This document shows positions 1 through 4,823 of a stretch of DNA of 5,959 bases, in pieces; within the stretch, counting starts at the first letter, position 1, and each line of letters begins with the position of its first letter. This stretch comes from CAZJYI01 sp964550025 (GTDB lineage Bacteria; Verrucomicrobiota; Kiritimatiellia; UBA8416; CAYOBW01), in the NCBI GenBank assembly GCA_964550025.1, contig CAZJYI010000337.1, positions 1 through 5,959 of the forward strand. The letters are read 5' to 3'. The notes under the pieces are model-generated. The model was not told the DNA's origin. It did no database searches and saw only the letters and a list, made by a program, of their open reading frames with translations. The position numbers and the translations under genes are program-made.

Positions 1-78
1 CATCCTCGTCACTGCCGTCGGCATCGTCACCATCGTTATCACAATTATCATATGATCCGTTTCGGCGTTCTTGTCCAC
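1..78 (-). CDS. Partial CDS translationally coupled to the sigma factor, product unknown
   Basis: A GTG start at 78-76 shares its first G with the TAG stop of the sigma factor gene. A GGGGAG ribosome site (87-92) lies 8 bases before it, which is the classic layout of a translationally coupled pair. Only 26 codons are visible before the window edge. They begin MDKNAETDH and then turn hydrophobic and Met/Val/Thr-rich. Genes placed like this after ECF sigma factors often encode anti-sigma factors or other partners, but nothing visible proves that here. The +1 frame over the same bases reads as a strongly acidic, Asp-rich peptide, which is more protein-like than the tail of the GTG frame, so a sequencing or real frameshift is possible. 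The start is well supported and the function is not. Confidence 0.45.
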   Translation of the reverse strand, partial: MDKNAETDHMIIVITMVTMPTAVTRM

Positions 79-605
79 TAGGCGTTCTCCCCGTTGAGAT
101 GCGGCACAAGGGGGGCCAGGATCTTTCTCAGGCGCTCGCGTCCGCGCGCGACGTGTTTGCGCGCCGTCGCGTCGCCGCATCCGAGCACGCCGGCGATGCG
201 CGTGTAGGACTCGCCCTGGACCAGGCGGAGCGTGACGGCGGCGGACTGGTTGCGCGAGAGCTGCCCGATGGCGCTGAAAACGGCCGATTCGCGCTCGCGG
301 CTGGACAGTTCCTCGGCCGGAGTGCGTGGGCGTGCGCCGTGAGCCTGGCCCTTGCTCTCCCGCCGCTCGCGACGAACGCGGCGGCGCAGGGCGTCGCGCC
401 CGGCATTGAGACAGATGCGGAGGATCAGGGCTTGGGGGTTGGGGTGGGCGCAGATCTTGTCCCAGCGTCGCCAGATGGCCGTAAGTGCTTGTTGGAAGGC
501 TTCTTCCGCGTCGTCGGAGTTCTGGGTCACACGCCAGATCGATCGCATCATCTGGTCTTCAATCGGGGCAACCAGCCGTTCGTACTCTCGATCCATCTGC
601 GACAA
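78..605 (-). CDS. ECF-type RNA polymerase sigma factor (sigma-70 family)
   Basis: This is a 175-residue protein of the size and layout of extracytoplasmic-function sigma factors, which direct RNA polymerase to a small set of promoters. Region 2 spans about residues 8-78, including the acidic stretch NSDDAEEAFQQALTAIWRRW near 29-48 and the Arg-rich end around 70-82. A short linker follows. Region 4 spans about 102-162, with the helix-turn-helix ESYTRIAGVLGCGDATARKH at 132-151 that would read the -35 element. There is no extended C-terminal domain. The start is TTG at 605: an AGAGGA site lies 7 bases upstream, whereas the in-frame ATG three codons later (596) would be 16 bases from it. The next gene overlaps the stop codon, which suggests a co-expressed regulator. 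The ECF subgroup cannot be assigned by eye, and no autoregulatory promoter could be recognised upstream. Confidence 0.88.
   Translation of the reverse strand: MSQMDREYERLVAPIEDQMMRSIWRVTQNSDDAEEAFQQALTAIWRRWDKICAHPNPQALILRICLNAGRDALRRRVRRERRESKGQAHGARPRTPAEELSSRERESAVFSAIGQLSRNQSAAVTLRLVQGESYTRIAGVLGCGDATARKHVARGRERLRKILAPLVPHLNGENA
87..92 (-). promoter_or_regulatory. Ribosome binding site for the coupled downstream gene
   Basis: GGGGAG on the minus strand lies inside the last codons of the sigma factor gene, 8 bases before a GTG that overlaps the TAG stop. It is the main reason for proposing a coupled gene running off the left edge. Confidence 0.5.
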
Positions 606-612
606 CGCGGAT

Positions 613-618
613 TCCTCT
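613..618 (-). promoter_or_regulatory. Ribosome binding site fixing the TTG start of the sigma factor
   Basis: AGAGGA on the minus strand lies 7 bases from TTG (605-603) and 16 from the alternative ATG (596-594). Spacing therefore favours the rare TTG start. Confidence 0.6.
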
Positions 619-915
619 ACCTAGGTCTTTCCGCCGGTTCGCCCTGAATGTGCTCCGGCCTTCCACCCCAGTAAACGTCACTGAACCGCATTCTGTGGAC
701 ACGGCACGACGCGTCCGGGAAATTAGCATGGCAGAAGGCCCGGCTGGGGGCAAGCGGTGCGGCCTCGCCTCGCCCTACAAGGTATGTGCCCGGCGTCGCA
801 CTGGGCGGATGAGGGTGGCTGGGAAACAAAGAGCGTTTAGTTGACGATTTCTGTGGATTCTCTGCAAATTGTGGCCTTTGAGGCGCGGGAAAGGGAACGA
901 GGCGGGTGTGATTCA

Positions 916-951
916 ACGCAGAGGCGCTGAGGACGCAGAGATCCGCTGAGG
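916..951. repeat. Two-unit imperfect direct repeat (17 and 19 bp)
   Basis: ACGCAGAGGCGCTGAGG at 916-932 is followed directly by ACGCAGAGATCCGCTGAGG at 933-951. The second unit equals the first apart from a small change in the middle that adds two bases. Short CTCTGCGTC-type tandem sequences of this sort are common interspersed repeats between genes in environmental genomes (from memory, not from a search). No coding or regulatory role is visible. Confidence 0.6.
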
Positions 952-1063
952 AGGAAGGGGCTAGGGAGCGAGTGGTTCCTTCCGGGATTGAAGACCGTTA
1001 TCGAGCTCTCTTGTTCGGCAGTGAGATGCGGGTGCCACCTCCGTTCCGTTCGGGGGGACAAGC

Positions 1064-1762
1064 CTATCCTGACTCTTTCTCTGCCACATAGTAGTCGGCA
1101 CGCCAAGGCGGCGGGTCCGGGTCTCCGTTCCAGTTCCAGCCGTCTGTTCTGACGATTCTCAAGTGGGAAGCGGCGAGCATGCTCTCCCACTCAGCGTGAG
1201 AGTAGAGCTTCACGCTGCACTGTCCCGAGCCCTTCTCCACAAACCTGTCGAGATTCTCGTCGTACGAGTAGCTGTTCTCCACGCCGTGGATCTGAGCGAA
1301 CTCCTTGTTGTACACCTCGAACAGGCATCGTCCACCCGCTCTGAGCGCGGAACTGGCTCTGCAGATTAACTCCCTATCCTCTCCTTCATCGTCGAACAAG
1401 CCGAACCAAACATCCCACATGAGAACGTAGTCGAATCGTTCCTCGTATTCGATTTCTCGCACATCCTGAAGAAGCCATTCCACGGCGACGTCCTTGCGCT
1501 TGGACACCTTTCGCCCCTCGTCCAACATCGCAGGGGTACAATCGATGCCCGTCATGCAAAAACCGCGCGAAGCGAGGGCCGTGGTCACGCCGCCCGTGCC
1601 GCAGGCAAGGTCCAGGACTTTGGCGGGTGGTCGTGCCTCAAGTAACGACACCAGCTTTGTGGCCTTATCCAAGGTGTGGGACCACCACTCGTCTGTGTAA
1701 TGGCGGTCGCCCACGCCCTCTGAGTAGCGGGCTATCACCCGCTCCAGAAACTGCTGGTTCAT
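1064..1762 (-). CDS. Class I SAM-dependent methyltransferase
   Basis: This 232-residue cytosolic enzyme should transfer a methyl group from S-adenosylmethionine to an unknown acceptor. The Rossmann-fold markers are clear. Motif I is VLDLACGTGG at residues 49-58, the acidic ribose-binding Asp74 lies in GID, Asp100 lies in LLQD, and the core strand is FDYVLMWDVWFGLF at 110-123. The layout resembles the family with an N-terminal YxxWW-like helix and a SFGYF-like motif IV, here WFGLF. The C-terminal half (about 135-232) would bind substrate and gives no specificity clue. The ATG at 1762 is supported by AAGGA at 1771-1775, 8 bases upstream. The gene stands alone, 303 bp from the acetyltransferase gene and 54 bp downstream of one copy of the 88-bp repeat. 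Small free-standing methyltransferases like this are common accessory cargo. The fold is secure and the substrate is unknown. Confidence 0.9.
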   Translation of the reverse strand: MNQQFLERVIARYSEGVGDRHYTDEWWSHTLDKATKLVSLLEARPPAKVLDLACGTGGVTTALASRGFCMTGIDCTPAMLDEGRKVSKRKDVAVEWLLQDVREIEYEERFDYVLMWDVWFGLFDDEGEDRELICRASSALRAGGRCLFEVYNKEFAQIHGVENSYSYDENLDRFVEKGSGQCSVKLYSHAEWESMLAASHLRIVRTDGWNWNGDPDPPPWRADYYVAEKESG

Positions 1763-1770
1763 TCTGTGAT

Positions 1771-1775
1771 TCCTT
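1771..1775 (-). promoter_or_regulatory. Ribosome binding site of the methyltransferase gene
   Basis: AAGGA on the minus strand lies 8 bases before the ATG at 1762-1760 and supports that start. Confidence 0.55.
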
Positions 1776-1816
1776 GCAGTGCGGCTTCAAGCCAGTCTTG
1801 AGCCTAACAATCTGAG

Positions 1817-1904
1817 TGCTGGGATCAGGCCTTTGACTTCGCACCCGCTCCTCACCTTGCCTGACTCCACGGTGGACCGTGTTGCCTACTTGTCCTCATC
1901 GGCC
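1817..1904. repeat. 88-bp dispersed repeat, copy A
   Basis: It aligns without gaps to 3181-3268 with 74 of 88 bases identical. Of the 14 differences, 11 are transitions. The left half forms a hairpin, 1821-1830 pairing with 1859-1868: eight Watson-Crick pairs, one G-T wobble and one A-C mismatch, around a 28-base loop. A CACGGT-GG-ACCGTG palindrome in the right half of this copy is absent from copy B. The repeat contains no open frame worth naming. The opening TGCTGGGATCAGGCCTTTG resembles the GGGTCAGGCC sequences often found near IS200-like/REP-associated transposases, so a small non-autonomous element is the likeliest nature (inference). Confidence 0.75.
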
Positions 1905-2019
1905 ATACCAGTTTCTGTCTCGTGTGATGTCTAGCCTCACGCCCCTCGGCCTTCGGCCTGTTAGCATTCTAGTCTCCTCATCCAGCGGTGGCCGATGTTG
2001 AGCTCAGGGGCGACGTTTG

Positions 2020-2036
2020 CGCTGCTCCCCGCAGCG
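2020..2036. other. Hairpin downstream of the acetyltransferase gene
   Basis: CGCTGC and GCAGCG form a perfect 6-bp stem around a 5-base loop, 29 bases past the acetyltransferase stop. It could slow transcription or protect the transcript end. No T-run follows on the minus strand, so it is not a canonical intrinsic terminator. Confidence 0.35.
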
Positions 2037-2065
2037 ACAGGTTTGGTTCGGTATCCGTCGAGGGT

Positions 2066-2674
2066 TCATAATGACTTCGTCATTCGAAGCAGCAATTGCG
2101 GGAGGAACGAGAGTCTCGGCCATCGCGACTCGACGGTCATTCCGCGCCGTTCGTAGAGTCTACGAGCATCCTTGTTCTTGACCGCGACGTCGAGAGAGAG
2201 CCTGGCCGCCCCGGCGGCACGAGCCCGGTTCTCGACAGAGTCGATTACGATGGAGCCGATGCCTTCCCCGCGAAGCTTCTTGTCGACAGCGATAGCCTGC
2301 AGGTAGAAATCGCCATCGGCGAGGGTGTCGAGAAATCGCCGGAATGGCGCACAGCATATCGCTACGCGCATCATTCGCAAGGCACGGTGTCCTTCAGCCA
2401 GCTTCAGCGGCTGTCCCGAGGAACGGCGATGCTGCTCGGCAGTGTAACCTGAGGCCATTCCAACGATGACTTCGTCACGTTCGACAAAGGTTACGTTTTG
2501 ATGGGAGAAGTCGTTGTCGGGTTGGATGTAGGCCATGGCGACAATGTCCGCGACTCGGCGGCCGAGCATGATACGGAAGAAACCCTCGGCTGCTTGGTCG
2601 AGGTAGCGGGCAAACACCAAACCTTCGTCGAAGGTGGGTTTGGCGGCTCGAAGGACTACTGAGTGCCGATCCAT
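2066..2674 (-). CDS. GNAT-family N-acetyltransferase
   Basis: This 202-residue protein has the Gcn5-related fold, which transfers an acetyl group from acetyl-CoA to an amine. The N-terminal part (about 8-55) is Ala/Phe-rich and reads like the small-molecule GNATs with an FARYLDQAAEGFF helix. The central strand VTFVERDEVIVGMASGY at 61-77 is the usual beta pair before the core. The acetyl-CoA motif A is LQAIAVDKKLRGEGIG at 125-140, with the pyrophosphate loop R135-x-x-G138-x-G140. Motif B follows as NKDARRLYERRGM at 167-179, including the conserved N167, L173, Y174 and G178. The substrate cannot be told. A TTG at 2689 could lengthen it by five residues, but the ATG at 2674 is preferred because neither has a strong ribosome site and the family usually begins close to this point. 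Neighbours are unrelated in function and both gaps are wide, so it is probably its own transcription unit. Confidence 0.88.
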   Translation of the reverse strand: MDRHSVVLRAAKPTFDEGLVFARYLDQAAEGFFRIMLGRRVADIVAMAYIQPDNDFSHQNVTFVERDEVIVGMASGYTAEQHRRSSGQPLKLAEGHRALRMMRVAICCAPFRRFLDTLADGDFYLQAIAVDKKLRGEGIGSIVIDSVENRARAAGAARLSLDVAVKNKDARRLYERRGMTVESRWPRLSFLPQLLLRMTKSL

Positions 2675-2792
2675 GGCGATCCGAACCAATCGGGAATTCG
2701 ATGTAAGATTCGATTCTTCATCCTGATTGTCCTTGGTCGAACGCTACGAATCGGGAGCTAACGCGCGAGCGACAATATCCTGAATCCGATTG

Positions 2793-3134
2793 TCAGCCAG
2801 CATGTCCACTCAGACACATCTTCCTATTCGCATCGCAGACTTCATTCTGAGTGGGTCTTGATGGATAATCCCTACAAACTTCTGCTCTTGCCTCATATAC
2901 ACTACAAGAATAGTGGCCACTATCCCCATTCAGGAAGATGCAGTCTCCGTTTTCGTTGAACTTCAGGAAGTATCCTTCAACTGCTTCGCCTTTGGGATTC
3001 GTGAATTCCGCAAAATGCAGTCCGGTGAACTCTTCCAGCACATTGACGTCGTGTTGAGATAATTCCACAAAGGAATTGTGCCTGCAGCACTCAGCACATT
3101 TCCTGCATGTCTCGCTTGATGCGGCATTCGCCAT
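2793..3134 (-). CDS. YkgJ-family cysteine-cluster protein (CxxCxxCC)
   Basis: This is a 113-residue protein with the signature of the YkgJ/UPF0153 family, thought to bind a metal ion or iron-sulfur cluster through conserved cysteines. The N-terminal motif C10-x2-C13-x2-C16-C17 is followed by an acidic middle, then GDCIFL with C65, YSCSVYEARAEVCRDYP with C77 and C87, and two late cysteines (C100, C107). The family pattern of a leading cluster, then 'dGxCxFL' and 'CxxYxxRPxxCRxYP', is fully present, except that Ala stands where Pro usually follows Arg (residue 84). An upstream ATG at 3176 would add 14 residues, but it lies only 5 bases from repeat copy B, has no ribosome site, and the extra residues are not typical. 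The gene is visibly AT-richer than its neighbours (27 G/C in 2881-2940, against 41 in 4021-4080 of the hydrolase), which suggests separate origin. The biological role of the family is poorly defined. Confidence 0.85.
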   Translation of the reverse strand: MANAASSETCRKCAECCRHNSFVELSQHDVNVLEEFTGLHFAEFTNPKGEAVEGYFLKFNENGDCIFLNGDSGHYSCSVYEARAEVCRDYPSRPTQNEVCDANRKMCLSGHAG

Positions 3135-3180
3135 AATCCGGTACTTTCTGTCTGCTATGTTTGAGTGTTGGGGCATTCAA

Positions 3181-3268
3181 TGTTGGGGTCAGGCCTTTGG
3201 TTTCACACCCGCCCCTCACCTTGCCTGACTCCGCAGTGTATCATATTGCCTTCTTGTCCTCATCCGCC
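3181..3268. repeat. 88-bp dispersed repeat, copy B
   Basis: It matches 1817-1904 at 74 of 88 positions with no gap. The hairpin is best preserved here: 3185-3194 pairs with 3223-3232 in ten pairs (nine Watson-Crick, one G-T) around a 28-base loop. Its right end overlaps the last codons and the TGA stop (3262-3260) of the hydrolase gene, and its left end is 46 bp upstream of the YkgJ-type start. It sits in the same orientation and at nearly the same distance from the following gene as copy A does from the methyltransferase. Confidence 0.75.
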
Positions 3269-4777
3269 CAGACGGAAGGCAGTGTCAGAGTGAAGACCGG
3301 AAGCCAAGGTTCCGTTCTCTTTCCCAGGGCAGGCAGACGCCCGGCCTTGCTTTGTCGACTCCGCGTGCGCTTGCCAGATGCGGGGGATGGTGTCGGCAAC
3401 GGCGTTGACGAATTCTTCGTAGGGGTCGTCGTGGATGTTGACGAGGCCGAAGGTGCAGTTCTCTCCGTCACCGCGGCCTTCGGGTGGCTGGTCGGCGTAC
3501 TCGAACCAGTGGGCGCCGATGCACCAGGGCTGGGAAAGCCAGAGGTCCACGCAGTGGGCGTAGCGGGCGGCGCGTTTGGCTTGCGTCTTGACTACCGGTT
3601 GCACTGCGTAAGGGGGCGGGTAGTTGTTGTAGCCTTCGGCTTTGAGACGGGAGGTGAACTCCGTGATCATGACGGGCTTGCCACTTGCGTCGTGGAAGGC
3701 GCGTAGGCTTTCGTCGAGTGGTAGGATGTCGATGCTGGAACGGCCTCGCCACATGAGTTTGATGTAGAGTCTGCCGGGTAGAAGCAGCTTGTAGTAGTTG
3801 GTCGACACGACGTCGCAGTACTCCCCGCAGACCTCGACGACCACCTTGGGCACGTTGAAGGGGATGAAGCGACACCCCATCACCAACGCGCCCGGATCCT
3901 TCGCGCGAATCGTCTCGGACGTCACCTTGAAATACTGCTCGGCCACCACCCGTGTGAAGGCCTCCCGGTCGGCCTTGGCCTTCTTCTTGTCACGGTGTTT
4001 GAGCTCGGTCGTCGCAGCCAGGGCGTCCCAGTCCGCCACGGACGGCTTCCAGACCCCATTGAAGGCGTCCACCGTACCGTGCCGCTCCTTCATGAGGGCG
4101 ACGAAACGTTGCTTGCCGGCCGCATCCGCCGGGAGGCCCACATACCCGTCGAAGAGTTCGGGCGTCTTCCGATGGTCGGGCGCCCAAGGCAACTCGTTGT
4201 CGATAAAGTAGCCCACCACCAGGGGGTCGCCCGCATGCTGGTCGATACCCTTCGCGCGTTCCGCCACGTAGTCGAGGAATGCCTGGCTGAAGAAATCGGG
4301 CATCGCGCCTTCTTTCCACATCGGTGTCCAGAAGCTCTGGGTCAGATGCAGGATGGGGGTGCGCGGCAAGTGCGGACTCATCTCCGAGGAAGACCATCCT
4401 CCGATGGTGTTGAAGCCCCATTGCTTGATCCGGTCGCCGGATGCTTTGGCCCACTTCTCCGCCGTGCCATACCGGGCTTCGATGGCCTCGCGGTAGGGAT
4501 TCCGTTCCGTGCCGCGCGCCCGGTTGCCGCCCCAAGTGATGTGGTTGACGCCGAAGGAAAGAAATCGGCCGCCCTCGGGCGTAACAAACCACCAGCGCCC
4601 GTCTTGCTCCTCAACCCGGAATCGCTCGCCAGGCTCGAACGCGTTCGCAGTGAGGCCGCCGAACCTGTCGCGGGATCCTAGATCGGGCGCCGGGCCAAGC
4701 TCGGGCTCACGGCACGACAGGAGCATGCAGGAGGCGATGAGACACACACACGATTTGCGCAGGGCGTGAACCAGCAT
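3260..4777 (-). CDS. Lipoprotein glycoside hydrolase, clan GH-A, beta-agarase-like
   Basis: This 505-residue protein should be anchored to a membrane and cleave glycosidic bonds in a polysaccharide. Residues 1-22 are a lipoprotein signal: basic HALRK, a hydrophobic core, and the lipobox LLSC with lipidated Cys22. A short linker leads to a WWFVTPEGGRFLSFGVNHI entry at 62-80, typical of agarase-like (beta/alpha)8 enzymes. Candidate catalytic residues are Glu195 in YFIDNELPW (acid/base) and Glu373 in VMITEFTSR (nucleophile), at the ends of strands 4 and 7 as expected for clan A. The C-terminal GAHWFEYADQPPEGRGDGEN (421-440) and FGLVNIHDDPYEEF match the substrate-side loop of such proteins. The start at 4777 is chosen over an ATG 21 bases upstream because AGAGGA lies 9 bases before it and nothing suitable precedes the other. 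About 35 residues after 470 look unrelated to the family, and the stop lies in the 88-bp repeat. The family (GH50, GH42 or an unnumbered relative) and the true substrate are uncertain. Confidence 0.82.
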   Translation of the reverse strand: MLVHALRKSCVCLIASCMLLSCREPELGPAPDLGSRDRFGGLTANAFEPGERFRVEEQDGRWWFVTPEGGRFLSFGVNHITWGGNRARGTERNPYREAIEARYGTAEKWAKASGDRIKQWGFNTIGGWSSSEMSPHLPRTPILHLTQSFWTPMWKEGAMPDFFSQAFLDYVAERAKGIDQHAGDPLVVGYFIDNELPWAPDHRKTPELFDGYVGLPADAAGKQRFVALMKERHGTVDAFNGVWKPSVADWDALAATTELKHRDKKKAKADREAFTRVVAEQYFKVTSETIRAKDPGALVMGCRFIPFNVPKVVVEVCGEYCDVVSTNYYKLLLPGRLYIKLMWRGRSSIDILPLDESLRAFHDASGKPVMITEFTSRLKAEGYNNYPPPYAVQPVVKTQAKRAARYAHCVDLWLSQPWCIGAHWFEYADQPPEGRGDGENCTFGLVNIHDDPYEEFVNAVADTIPRIWQAHAESTKQGRASACPGKENGTLASGLHSDTAFRLGG

Positions 4778-4786
4778 GTTGTTCCG

Positions 4787-4792
4787 TCCTCT
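4787..4792 (-). promoter_or_regulatory. Ribosome binding site fixing the hydrolase start
   Basis: AGAGGA on the minus strand lies 9 bases before the ATG at 4777-4775. It falls inside the coding part of the longer alternative (ATG at 4798), so it argues for the shorter start, which also places the lipoprotein signal at the very N-terminus. Confidence 0.6.
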
Positions 4793-4823
4793 CGACATAG
4801 CGAGGAAACGCGAGCGCAGTCGA

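Larger units (their letters stand above)
606..1063. other. 458-bp intergenic region with no supported gene
   Basis: This is the stretch between the end of the methyltransferase gene and the sigma factor start. Open frames exist here but they are Pro/Arg/Ser-rich and match no family I know. Visible content is the sigma factor ribosome site, a tandem repeat at 916-951, and on the minus strand a GGCGAGGCGAGGC run near 764-776. It looks like a mosaic of short, possibly interspersed, repeat-like pieces. Any promoter for the sigma factor should lie in the left third, but I see no convincing -35/-10 pair. Confidence 0.6.
1763..2065. other. 303-bp intergenic region holding repeat copy A and a hairpin
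   Basis: No gene is supported between the acetyltransferase stop and the methyltransferase start. The region holds repeat copy A (1817-1904), a GGCC-TTC-GGCC palindrome near 1950-1960, an 8-bp inverted pair CATCGGCC/GGCCGATG (about 1897-1904 and 1990-1997), and a perfect 6-bp hairpin at 2020-2036. The density of inverted sequences fits a mobile-element remnant or recombination site rather than a simple promoter region. Confidence 0.6.

Noticed and set aside
99..647. 182-codon plus-strand frame opposite the sigma factor
   Set aside because: It mirrors a clear sigma factor gene on the other strand and reads as low-information Ala/Gly/Arg sequence.
725..760. Possible sigma-70 promoter upstream of the sigma factor (GCTAAT with an upstream TTGCCC)
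   Set aside because: The spacing is about 20 bases and the -10 matches only 4 of 6 positions. That is not better than chance.
617..916. Open frame of 99 codons upstream of the sigma factor
   Set aside because: Pro/His/Arg-rich composition, no ribosome site seen and no family likeness. It is probably a chance frame in GC-rich spacer.
837..1190. Open frame of 117 codons overlapping the end of the methyltransferase gene
   Set aside because: It overlaps a well-supported gene in another frame, is Arg/Pro/Ser-rich and has no recognisable motif.
1802..2003. Integron attC-like site: GCCTAAC (1803-1809 region) with GTTGAGC (1997-2003) and small cassette-like genes nearby
   Set aside because: The heptamers fit the RYYYAAC/GTTRRRY pattern but are about 200 bp apart, longer than usual attC sites. 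Their mutual complementarity is only 5 of 7 and the inner arms pair poorly. Copy B of the repeat lacks the heptamers and no integrase is visible. An attC covariance search would settle it.
2771..2794. GACAAT/ATTGTC inverted repeat at the end of the YkgJ-type gene as a terminator
   Set aside because: The stem is only 6 AT-rich pairs with a 12-base loop, it includes the stop codon, and no T-run follows.
3995..4681. 228-codon plus-strand frame inside the hydrolase gene
   Set aside because: It lies opposite the conserved hydrolase coding sequence, including its catalytic Glu195 codon. It is a GC-driven shadow.
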